64,000 bases of DNA from Callaeas wilsoni (Eukaryota; Chordata; Aves; Passeriformes; Callaeidae), in the NCBI GenBank assembly GCA_013398955.1, contig VWPU01017843.1, positions 2,671 through 66,670 of the forward strand, in the 5' to 3' direction. Under the pieces are notes generated by a model. The model saw only the letters and a program-made list of their open reading frames with translations. It made no database searches and had not been told where the DNA came from. Shown piece after piece: positions 35,142 through 46,085 of this stretch. Both the position numbers and the translations under genes were made by a program. Within the stretch, counting starts at the first letter, position 1, and every line of letters starts with the position of its first letter.

Positions 35142-35306
35142 TTGCTGCCCAGAGTGGTGGTGGATTCCCCATCCCTGCAAGTGTCCGAGGCCAGGTTGGA
35201 CTTGCAGCAAGCTGGGATAGTGGGAGGTGTCCCTGCTCATGGCAGGGGGTGGAACGAGATGAGCTTTAGGGTCCCTTCTAGTCCAAACCATTCCACGATT
35301 CCATGG
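35142..35306 (+). mobile_element. CR1 LINE 3' fragment
   Basis: Forward-oriented CR1: GTCCGAGGCCAGGTTGGACT, GGAGGTGTCCCTGCTCATGG, TTTAGGGTCCCTTCTAGTCC, ending ACCATTCCACGATTCCATGG. 5'-truncated, about 165 bp. Confidence 0.95.
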
Positions 35307-37480
35307 TTTTTCAGGAGACAGACACAGCCCCCGCTGGCAGCACTGCACGGATGCCGTTGGCCGGAGGCTGGGGGCTCTGAGGTCTGCACAGCACCTTGTC
35401 CTGTTCCACAGCCCTCCTGCACTGAAACCACCACCAGTTTGGGCTTGCCCCAAACTCTTCTAAAACCTTTTTTTTTTNGAGTCTGGGCTCAGGCATGCTG
35501 AGCACAAGGATTGCCCCAGTCTTCTAAAATCTTTTTTTTTTCCCCACTGCTGTTGGCATGCTTTGACACAGGCTCGTAGAGCCCAGTCCAGAAAGGCCAT
35601 TGAAGGTGAGACCTCCCTTTAACCCACTGCAGCAACAGCTTTCAGCCAAACCTGGAGTGTGGGGAAGCTCTTTGCTCTCTGTTTCAGCTGAAAATGTCAG
35701 AGAAATGGGGTTTTCTTTACCAGTGCAGATTGGCAAGACAAAACCAGGTCTGTCTGCTGCTGTGAAATCCTTCTCTGCCGTTGCTGGAAGGGCAAGGACG
35801 GGGCTGCTGTGCCCGTGTTATCCTTGGTGCTGATTTTGGGCCATGGGGAGTTTTATCAGCTCCTGTGGAAATGCTGCCACTCCATGATGTACACAGTTAA
35901 AAGGAATTTATGCACCAAGGTGCCACGAAGGTCAGTGTGTGAGACTCCTCTGCCTGACATCAGCGTGGCCTTTGGGTGCAGCACTAAGAAGTCAAATTTC
36001 CAGCAATAATTTGGCTTTTCCTACCCTGCACAGAGTGATTTTTGACTTGCACTGATTCTCAGCCTCCGTGGTTCTCCCACACAAACACTTCACACACAGT
36101 GTCAGGTCTCCAGATGAAGGGGGAAAATTGCCCATTTTCCTAACTATTAAAAAATTTCTTGATTGTATATAACAGTTTCTGGGTTTTCTCTCCTCCCTCC
36201 CCTTCACTTGGTGATACTCTCATTCTTCTCCCTTTGGTGCTATTTCAGTATGAAAAAAACTGATTTTAATTTAATTTAAGAATGAAAAAAGCACACATTT
36301 AATAAAGTTTACGGGTACTGAGAGGCTGTGCTCTCTTTTTGCTGGTGGCAGCAACCTGGAAAGAGAGGGCAGGTTTATGAAAAAAGGGGGAAAACCACAG
36401 AATTACCCATTTGTGTCTGATTTTGGTTTCCTAAACCTGACTCACTCCACAGCTCTGCCTTCTGTGAACTCTCCAGTGGCATCACTGGCATCGTTCCCAC
36501 GACCTCTTGTCTTCCACCACATCAAGGTCAATGCCAAACTCCTTTCTTTAAAATGCCAAAATCCTTGAGCAGTCAAGCCTTCTGTCTCCCCCAGAGCTCA
36601 CGCTTTTGCTGTCCCTGGCCCCGCCACCTCCACAGCATTTCTCCGCTGAGATGGATGAATTCCTGCTTCCCCTGAACGGTCCCAGTTCACAGTGCACTGT
36701 GTGAAACCCGAGGGGAAAGGAATTCCTCAAGAAGTATACACAGTGGAGAAGCCCCCCTAGATCAGGTTTGCTGTGTGGTCAAGTAAAGTGATATTCTATT
36801 TACTTTTTTAGATGTATAAACAGATTAAGTCCCCGGGAAAATATGCTCCCAAACTTCATAATATTTTATTAAACCACTGAAGTTTAATATAATCTTTTGG
36901 CTTCCACAGAAAAATTTTCCATTTCTTTTCTGAGCACCTTTGATTTTATTTTCTTTTAATTACCGTTATCCGGAGTTAACAACGTGGGGTTTGCACTCCA
37001 CCCAGCAAGGACTATCCAGATTAGAAGCGGGGAATTTTGCTGAAATACAGAAATATCTATGTGGTGGCAAGAAGTCAGTGACACCTGAGCAGAAAACTCT
37101 GGAGAAGCCAACGTGCAGAATTAATTCCCCTCAGCCAGGCAGTAACAAGGCTGCATTCCTCCGTTCACAGCATTTATTACCTACGACGTTGGCCAGCCAT
37201 GGCTTTTGTAAAGAGTTGTAGCTCCTTCATCTTCAGCCTGTCCGCGCGGCCGCGCTGCGCCTCCGTCCTGGAGGCAGCTCAGGGCTCCGTGGGGAAAGCT
37301 CTCCTTAGCTCGGGTCCAACACTGCCCTCGGGCTCAGCACAGCGCCACGTGGACACAGCTCTGGATCATCATCCATCAGCGTGGGAAGCTGCAGGAGCAG
37401 GGCCAGCGCCGTGCCGAGCCTCGAGCACACGGCTTGGCCCCGACCTTCCAGTTCTGATGGCCAAGGAATGCCCTACAGGC
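35307..37480. other. Intergenic stretch with one single-N join
   Basis: An N at 35478 sits in a T run. The bases on both sides (GCCCCAAACTCTTCTAAAACC and GCCCCAGTCTTCTAAAATC) are near-duplicates. Otherwise AT-rich with no recognised gene or element. Confidence 0.55.
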
Positions 37481-37578
37481 AGTCTGGCTCACGGAGAGAG
37501 CTGCTGGAAGCCAGTCTGGCTCATGGGGAGAGCTGCTGGAAGCCACTCTGGCTCATGGGGAGAGCTGCTGGAAGCCAA
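37481..37578. repeat. 32-bp tandem repeat, three copies
   Basis: TCTGGCTCATGGGGAGAGCT units start at 37483, 37515 and 37547 with a strict 32-bp period. The first unit has CACGGAGAG in place of CATGGGGAG. Confidence 0.95.
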
Positions 37579-39039
37579 GCAAAGCCCCCCGAGAAAGACT
37601 CAGCGCCTGCATTCCGGCATCGTTAATTAGGAATAATAATAACAACGGCCATCATCGTGCTATGGTTCTTAAGACCGCTGTGTAACTTCTGGAGGCCAAA
37701 TTTGCTGGTGTGAGTGCCTCCCGAGGTCCTCGGTGCGCCAGAGGAACTTCAAATGTTGCTAATCAGCCCCACGTACGTCTCCTCGCCAAAGCTCTTTGCT
37801 GTTCCCTCTCCTGCCACTCGGATCAGTCCTGGGAATGGAAGGTCCTTCTTCACAGACACAGCGGCCTCTCTGAGTTTCTCCATTAATGCTGAGGCAGTGG
37901 TGAGGCTGTAGATTAGACTTGCTTGGCCAGAGTTTCTCCAGCTCGATTCTTTTGTTCTTTCACCAACCGCTGTGATTTAGGATGTGTGAGCAACAATCTA
38001 AAGGGACTGACTGAGAGGTATTGGCTGGGGAGCACTTATCTTCCCTTGTACAGGGCTTATGGAAGAGAATCAATCGATTTTCCATCCAGCTCACTGCTGG
38101 GGACCCCCATGGCTGGGCACAGAGGAGATGGCAACGGAGTGAAAACATTCTCTTGAGAAGGACAAGTTTAAGAGCACAGAGGAAAGCGGCCAAATGCATC
38201 CTATCGACAGGGCAGACGCAGTCACCAATCTAATTACTCACCTCTCTGCACGCCCACAGCTCTCCAGGGCTCTGCAAAACCACCACCAGTGGATTCCCCG
38301 GCTCTGGGATGTGCAGTGCTGTGTGTGCCCTGAGCACAGCGTCCCCCGGCAATGTGGGCAGGCTCCAGAGAGGAGCGGGGCCAGTGGAGGCAGAGGGAGC
38401 ATCCCCCAGGGCTCCCAGCACGTCACCAGCCCAGCAGCATCACCAGGTTTGACAGAATGCCAGGGGCCGTTTCCCTGCCGGGTTTTAATCAGCTCTGTCG
38501 AGTTCAGACAGGGTCTGTTGGCCAAAGTGAAGCTGCAATCCAAGGACTGCAATTTAGGGGCACATCCTATCCCACAAGCACCTCTCTACCCACCTGCCAT
38601 GGGAGTTAAAGAGACAAAACCAATGGCAAGGATACACCATGACTCAAAAACCCCCTCACCGTTACCCTTTCCTTTGACTCAAACTCTGCGACCAAACTCC
38701 TTCATTTTCCACTATGGGAAGATTCAAGGTTAAATGAAGAAATTATTTGTGTGGCTTCCCAGGGGAGCTTCTGGGGCTCAGGGCAGGGCCAGCTCTGCCT
38801 GTATAAATTGGATATTAACCCTGTACATCTGAGGGAGCAAGATGTGAGCTGTCCCTGACCTGCAGTGACCCCGGTGTCTGGAAGATGCTGCTGATGTAGT
38901 AAAGGACTGCACATACACATCATCACATACGGGATCATATCTGGCCTTTCACTCACTTAGAAAAGCTTATAAATGGCAGGACTGACCTTTTTCCAGCAGA
39001 GCCTGGTCCTGGATGCAGCATCCCACACCCTGCATGGCC
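37579..39039. other. Intergenic stretch, nothing recognised
   Basis: Short random frames on both strands. No repeat family or RNA gene supported. Confidence 0.5.
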
Positions 39040-39201
39040 AGATCACAGAATGGTTTGGGTTAGAAGGGACCTTGAAGATTATCCACCCTCCTGCCATGGG
39101 CAGGGACTCCTCCCGCTAGACCAGGTTCTTGAAGTCCTGTCCAACCTGGGCTTGGACATTTCCAGGGATGGGACAGCCACAGCTTCTCTGGGATCCCAGG
39201 G
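39040..39201 (-). mobile_element. CR1 LINE 3' fragment
   Basis: AGATCACAGAATGGTTTGGG, TTAGAAGGGACCTTGAAGAT, GGCAGGGACTCCTCC, GGGACAGCCACAGCTTCTCT: the complement of a CR1 3' end, 5'-truncated. It is followed at 39293-39341 by a 24-bp pair containing GGGGTTTGTGGTGCACGTTG. Confidence 0.93.
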
Positions 39202-40593
39202 AATGGGAATCCAAAGTCAGAGCTTTATGTTTGAACCACCCAAAGCCCTCTCAGACACGATGTGCCCTGGATGGGGCGGGCATGGGCACAGAGAGGGGTT
39301 TGTGGTGCACGTTGGAGGGGTTTGTGGTGCACGTTGGACCCTTGGCATTGTCACTCCACAGGGCAGTGCCACCGAGGAGCCTGCCCACATGCAGCCACTG
39401 CCTGGACCTCAAACCCCTACAACAGCCAAACCAGCCTGGGAAATTCATCCTGGTTTGACACCCCGTATTTTACCAGCTTTACTAAAGAGAAAATTGTCAT
39501 ATGCTTCCACTTTTCGAGGAGCTGAGCTGTCCTTTTGCTAGCAGCTGCCAGCATAAATATACATGAGAAACAGGTTTTCAGTTCCTGAAAAATGTCTAAA
39601 AATTGTAAACAATCCTCAAGTCATATGGGGATAAACAGTCAGAATTTCAATATTGTTTATAGTTTAGAAAAGCAAGAGTTGTCTGAGTCGAGTCAAGCCA
39701 AGTCCTTTTGAATAGATAATTTTCAAACATTTGGTTTCAATTTTCCCAAACCTTCAGTAGAGAAGTCCCATTCATGGAATATTTAGCTTACAATTCAAAA
39801 TGAAAAGTATTATGGAGTAGAAAACTGGATATTTCTACTCCAAAAAATAAATGGCCTCAGACATTAAACCATCTTGAGAACCCTTTTTAGAAAAAAAAAG
39901 AAGAAACAAAACCACTCAGTCAAGAAATTTATCCAGGCTCTTCTTCTCCTGCTGAAAGTTCCAGTTTTGCTGAGTTAGTTGTTTGTTTCACTTAACAAAC
40001 AAGCATATTCCATCAAAAATACAGTCCTGACAGTCCTGCTTGCCAGGCTGAGGGCAGACATGTCCCTCCCTGTCCCCCACCCTCCGGCCCCTCAACCTTC
40101 CCCCTGCTTCAGCCCCCACACCAGCACAGAGCTTCTGCAACTGGGGAGAGTGGAAAACAGAGTTCTTTAATTTCCTCTTTGCATTAGAGTTCATTAGGAA
40201 AAATCCAGAGGCGCCTCATTGTGCCTGCATTTGCATGTCTTCTGTGGATGTTTAAATTATATTTTCCTGTGGGTTTTTTTTTCCCTTTTCACGTGTCTTT
40301 CCTGTATCACTGACACTGGATTGCTTCCCTGCTCACAATTAATTCCTGAAATAATTTATTTCACTTCTGTCACTGTTTCTCAGCTGGATGGCTCACAAAA
40401 GCAGAATTTGCTAGTTCTGTTGGTAGGATATTATTTATTTAAGCTATTTGTTGGTATTAGGGATTAATCAGTCAAGTTACATGGCAGGACTCCTTTTCCC
40501 AGGCTGGATAAGACATCTCTCAGGAAGAAAGAAAAAATTATTACTAAAAAGCTTTACTGGATGCATTTTGGATGCTTCACTTCCCCTCCTAAA
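39202..40593. other. AT-rich intergenic stretch
   Basis: No gene seen. 39540-40010 is strongly AT-rich with no recognisable repeat. The rest is unassigned. Confidence 0.5.
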
Positions 40594-40757
40594 ACCATAG
40601 AACAATTAAGTTTGGAAAAGCCCTCTAAGATCATCGAATCCAACCATGAACCCAGCACTGCCATGTCCCCCACTGAACCATGTCCCCGAGGGCCATATTT
40701 GCACATTTTTTAAACACTTCCAGGGACGGTGATTCCACCCCTTCCCTGGGCAAAAAT
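40594..40757 (-). mobile_element. Older CR1-type LINE fragment
   Basis: CATAGAACAATTAAGTTTGG, AAGATCATCGAATCCAACC, CCAGCACTGCCATGTCCCCC and CTTCCAGGGACGGTGATTCC follow the order of an older, more diverged CR1 subfamily on the minus strand. It differs clearly from the younger copies nearby. Confidence 0.8.
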
Positions 40758-40802
40758 GCAGCAGATCTGATGGTTTCTTGAACCAGTATTTAGTTTTTTA
40801 CT

Positions 40803-41000
40803 CAGAGGGAGGTGAGGGCCTGGCACAGGGTGCCCAGAGAAGCTGTGGCTGCCCCTGGACCCCTGGAAGTGTCCAAGGCCAGGTTGGCCAGGGCTTGGAG
40901 CATCCTGGGACAGTGGAAGGTGTCCCTGCACATGGCAGGGAGTGGCACTGGATGATCTTTAGGGTCCCTTTCAACAAAAACCATTCTGTGATTCTAATAA
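40803..41000 (+). mobile_element. CR1 LINE 3' fragment
   Basis: GAGGGAGGTGAGGGCCTGGC, AGAGAAGCTGTGGCTGCCCC, AAGTGTCCAAGGCCAGGTTG, TTTAGGGTCCCTTTCAAC, ending CCATTCTGTGATTCTAA. Forward strand. Its 5' end faces the older minus-strand CR1 just to the left. Confidence 0.96.
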
Positions 41001-44000
41001 ATCTATTGACATTTTGTTTTGGGTTATTGTTGCTGTCCTCTGATCCAGATTTCCTAGACGGACACGGGCGTGAGTTTATGTGCACACAGAGGGGTTCGTG
41101 TGGGAGACTGGAGCATTTGGAGCTTTGGCAAATCCTCCATGCAGAGGATCAGAGAGTTCCTGCCCTGAAACACAGTGGAGGCAGCAGGAAAAAAGAAAAA
41201 AAAAAAAGGGCTCCCAGATGTTTCACTTGACTTTCTATCAGGCCCTTTGCTACCTGTGTGGCCTTGGCAGAGCACTGGGGTTTCTTGGATGTGAGCTCCC
41301 ATGCTCCTGTTGGATCCATCCCAAGGTAAGGAGCTGGCTGGTGGTCAGAGAGGAGACGCCAAGCTGCAGCTATTTCCTCCTTCCTCTCCCAACCCGTAGG
41401 CTGTGCTCCAGTATCTCTGCTGAGAGAAGAAGCTTTTTATTAATCAAATGAAATAAAGATTGGAGGGGTGGAAGGGAAGGTTCGAGGGAGCTGCAGGTGG
41501 GGAGACCCCACGAAGCTGGAGTGCAGCAGCTGTCTCTGCAGGGCTCAGTCTTGCAGAAGTGTCATTTGTGCTTCATCCCCTTCTCTATTCCATCTCCAGC
41601 CTGGCCTTGGAGCAGTGAGGCTCTTCCACCTCTTCCTTCCTCCCAGCCCTTCTCCCTCCCTCACACACTCACACTCACACACACACTCACACTCACTGTG
41701 TTTTTGGGCACTGGCTAACAGTGGCCACCACCCTGGGCACACTGCTCACCCAGAGCTGCCCACACACACCACCTGGAGAAAACAGTGACTAATTCTGTCA
41801 GATACAGGCTTTGGGGATTTCCATGCCCAGCCCTTGGCCCTCATCCCTTCCTGTACCAACCACCCGAACCCAGAATGAAGCAGATGAATGAGCTTCAGGG
41901 TGTAAAAATTACTCTCTGCCTTAGTAATCTCAGTTCCAATTAATTGCCATATAAACTGCCAGTTTCCTTTGGTTACTCCCTGTTGGAAACTCCTTTGCCA
42001 AGCTCTCTTTCCTTTCCAGCACCACCACACCCATGTCCAACCAGACATGACTCCAAGAACTCCTGGAGCTCTCCATACACACAGGGGGTAGCTCCATCCT
42101 CAGGCTTGGATTCGGGCACTTTGCCCCACGGTCAATTGGATGCAGAGACACTCCATCATCCTCCTGCTCTTTTTATACAGCATCCAACAGGCACTGAAAT
42201 GCAGCCAGGTTTGGGAGGTATTGGTAAATGGGTGGACAGCTGACCTCTGCAAAGTGCTATGTGAGCCAGCTCAGGAGGATATTGTATTCCAAGACAGCTG
42301 GAGAAAATTTCTGCTTTTACATCAAATTCCTTGCTACCTTTTGGCAGGAGGCTCCCACGCCTAAGCAGCCTATGCATAAGATCTTGTTTGAAGATTCCTG
42401 CTCTTGGCTTCCTTGCACTCAGGTTAGGTTCTGCAGAACTCCTCGTATCATCCACATCGACTCAGGTCCAGCACAGCAAGGTCCTGGTCCCTCTGACTCC
42501 CTCTCCATGCTGCCGATCAAGAGCTGAGCCAGTGTCCTGCAGCTGCTGGGTCCAGCAGTCGCTGTAGCTGGTTCAAGCTGCAAGGCTCAGTCTCCAAAGA
42601 GCCAGAGGAGGCTGTGGATGGAGCTGGCTGGGACTTGGAGGCAGGGAAGCTCTGCTGCCAGGGCCCTGCGCTGTGTTTCCACATCGTGTCAGCTGTAATG
42701 GGAACTGACAGCTCATGAAAGCTGCTGTTCATGGCCCTCTAAAGAGTTCATTACCCCCCTACTCATCCCAGCCCCTCTATGAGATTCACTCTGGCTCGAG
42801 TCCAAGCCCAGGGACAGAAGTGTCTGGAGGATCCGTGGCAGCCCCAGTAGCTGGTGCTGCCCCAGGGTTTTCCATCGGTGCATCCCAGCTGCCCGTGGAG
42901 CACACCCACAAGCTGGGTCCTGCCCCACTGCAGAGCCAGGGCCCAGCCCAGCTCTCCAGCCCAGCCCATAATGTGCTGTTGGTGAGACTCTGATAGTCAC
43001 CAAGGCCTGCTTGTGCAGGTTTCTTCAGTATTTGAGCACCTCCACAAATCACTCCAGATGTGGACACGTCTTGGGACACACACAGAGCATGCACAACATC
43101 TGCCACTCTGCTGCTCATCTGTCTCTGGCCACTTTTGTCCTTCCAAACCCTAAATGCCTTCTCCAAGCCCAGGGGCTTCTAGACATCCCCCTTTTCTCAA
43201 CTTTGCCAGCTCTAAAAAACTTTTAGTTAAAAGACTTTTCATTTCAAAGACTTTCAGTTTTCACCACTAACCACTGGGGTGTCTGCCTGCACAAAGGATC
43301 TGGAATTTAGGCAGGATCCTGTCTGTAATGTCCTGGGCAGCTGCACACCTTGAGATGTAGCCTGGGAAAATGGAGAAGGATTCAGAGAAGATTCAAGAGG
43401 ATGGGTGAAGCCCTGGAAAACCCTGGAAATCCTGCCCTAAATGAAGGAGACAAGCAAAATTTATCTTGCTAAACAGCAACCATTTCTCAGTCTGTAAGAG
43501 AAGTGATCAAAGACCTACAACAGCCTGAGCTTGGACCAGGAACTTTGGCCACTCGTTTTGGTGCTAAGTTTGGTCATCTAGGTCTGGATTTAATCGTCCT
43601 CTGTTGCAAACTGGCCAGCTGTGCTATGGAGTGGGAATTAATTCTTCTATTTATACCTCACAGTTCTGAGACTTAATGGATGAAAATGACTTTACTCTAC
43701 AAAAACACATCACGTAACTACCAGGAAAATAATTCCTACCCACAGGCCCTAAGACTGCGAGACAGGCAGTCAAATGAAAGGGTGAATACAGCTTTTTGAA
43801 AAGAAATCTCAAAGAAATCAACTCTTACCTCTAAAACCCTGACTGTGGCATCATTTGACGAAGAAGGGATACTGAAAGAGAGACATTTCAGCAGGGATGA
43901 CTTGGTGGATAATGAGATGGTGGCAGGGGGCCAGGGTGAGCTGCCAGTGCCTTTCCTCTCAGAGTCCTGTGGTAGTGCCACAGCTGTGACCAGCAGGGAA

Positions 44001-45169
44001 GGACAGAATTCCTTTGTCACGTTTCTGGGCTCGTCCATCTCCTGGGACAAGCCCTCCCCTCCCCACCTTTGCACTCATTGAAAATGCTGCCCAGAAGGGC
44101 ACTCACCAAAGTTCTGGAGCTGATCCGTGCCATGGAGGGCTCATGGGCTGCTGTCTGCAGGAAGGCTTGTGCCCCATCAGCTGTCAAAGCCAAGGGGATG
44201 TCCTGAGATGGACCCAAAGAGTCTCGTTAGCTTCCTAAGGCCAGGTGCCAAAACTTAATCAGCCACCAACCTGAGAAGAAGCAGGAGTATTTAAAGGTGC
44301 CTTGGGATAACATTCATGAGACAGCATCCGTTCAATCCCTGATATCCTGGTACCCAACAAAGCTGCTTTTTGTGTCTGGCTGTGGATCAAGACAAATCCA
44401 GCACTTCTGGCACACAGTAACACTCTGCCTTCCCTTGTGGGGGGAGAGGAAGGAGTTCCGAAGAGCCATCACTAATATATTAAGCCAAATATTATCTCTC
44501 TTTTTTCCTGCCTGCCCATATCCATCTCCTACTCACCTTCCCTTTAGCTTTTTGCTAAGGACCTACACCAACTAGGTTTTAGCCATCCCTCTTTGGAGCT
44601 ATCACAGTAGAAACCTTCATGTCCAGAGGAGCTCAGTGTTCAGCTGTTCCAGGGTGGGACACAGTGTGGCTGGGATTTCCAGAGGGGCTGGGGGTACCTC
44701 GAGCTGCTGCTGCTGACTCTGAAGAGGAAGGACCAAGGATCTGTGTCTCTCTGGAAGGATTTACATTTCCACAGCAGACTTTCAACACTAACAGCCAAAG
44801 CCTAAGAAGCAAAATGTCTGTTTGTGGGTAATAAAGGCAGGCAGATGCCCCCTGCATGCAAACTGCCAGTGCCTCTGAGATAAGAGGCTCTAAATAAATA
44901 ATAGCAAATCCTAGAGCTGAATGCACAGTTGCTATTTGCATCATAAATAAATGAGGAGGCTTTTATTTACTCATCCTGGGGGCAGAGCACAAACCAGAGG
45001 AGATCCTCAGAGCTCCCACACCAGAGATTGTCACTCGCTCAGCACAACTGCTCAGTCCCCTTCAGCTGTTTGCCCCAGGAGCTGCACCCGCTGCTCATCA
45101 GGGACAGGGAGAACCCACACGAGGTCTCCATCTCTGTGGAGTGCTCAGCTCCCTGCTGGAAAGCAGGGC
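41001..45169. other. Intergenic stretch with a CA-rich microsatellite
   Basis: A CACACACTCACACTCACAC-type simple repeat lies at 41662-41698. No gene was recognised in the remainder. The flank at 44990-45169 may be diverged CR1 but cannot be assigned. Confidence 0.5.
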
Positions 45170-45560
45170 TGTGGAAAGTCACCTGGGCATCCTGGTCAAT
45201 GGCAAGCTGGACATGAGTGAGCAGTGCCCTGGCAGCCAGGAGGGCCAGCCTTGTCCTGGGGGCATCAGGCCCAGCATCGCCAGCCGGGCAAGGGAGGGGA
45301 TGGTCCCACTCTGCTCTGGACTGGGGTGGCCTCACCTCGAGTGCTAGGGCAGCTTCGGGCAGTTATAAATAAATATAAATAAAATAAAGACATTAAACTA
45401 TTAGAAAGCATCCAAAGGAGGCCATGAAGAGGATGAAGGGCCTTGAGGAGAAGCTGTGTGAGGAGCGGCTGAGGGAGCTTGGCCTGTTCAGCTGGAGGAG
45501 ACAGAGAGGAGACCTCATGGCAGTTGCAAATTCCTGGAGAACAGCTGCCATGAGGATGGG
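45170..45560 (+). mobile_element. CR1 LINE fragment including the end of the reverse-transcriptase frame
   Basis: A frame at 45170-45345 encodes a degraded CR1 pol C-terminus, with peptide strings such as LGILVNGKLDMSEQC and SIASRAREGMVPLCSGL. The CR1 3' region follows with GAAAGCATCCAAAGGAGGCC, GAGGAGCGGCTGAGGGAGCT and GGAGACCTCATGGCAGTTGC. Between them, 45363-45395 is an ATAAATAA-type expansion replacing part of the usual CR1 sequence. Inactive remnant. Confidence 0.88.
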
Positions 45561-45713
45561 TGACAGCACAGCCAAAGCAAACTGGTTTGGTTTCCCAGTA
45601 AAACATCCCTTTTTAGCTCAAAAAAGGTTGGTTTATGGGACATGCACGTCAGTGTATGGCCTCTTGCTGTAGAAGGAGGGTAGGTTTCCCATGGGCCCTG
45701 GTGGGTCATTTAT

Positions 45714-46085
45714 TCATAGAATTGCAGAATGATTTGGTTTGGAAGGGATCCCAAAGAAGGATTCCACTCCCCTGCCATGGGCAGGGACACCTGCCACGAT
45801 CCCAGGTTGCTCCAAGCCCCATCCAACCTGGCCTTGGACATGTCCAGGGATCCAGGGGCAGCCACAGCTTCTCTGGGCACCCTGTGCCAGGGCCTCACCA
45901 CCCCCAAAGTCAGGAATTCCTTCATAAAATCCTAAATCTGTCCTCCTTCTGCTTAAATCCATTCCCCTTTTTCCCATCACTGCATGCCCTTGTCCAAAGT
46001 CCCTTTCCAGTTCTCTTGGAGCCTATTTAGGTACTGGAAAGAGCTCCAAGGTCTCCCTGGAACCTTCTCTTCTCCAGGCTGGCAC
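45714..46085 (-). mobile_element. CR1 LINE 3' fragment
   Basis: CATAGAATTGCAGAATGATT, GGAAGGGATCCC, CCCAGGTTGCTCCAAGCCCC, TCCAGGGGCAGCCACAGCTT, then GGAACCTTCTCTTCTCCAGG. Complement of a CR1 3' end, 5'-truncated, about 370 bp. It points toward the forward CR1 at 45170-45560. Confidence 0.96.
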
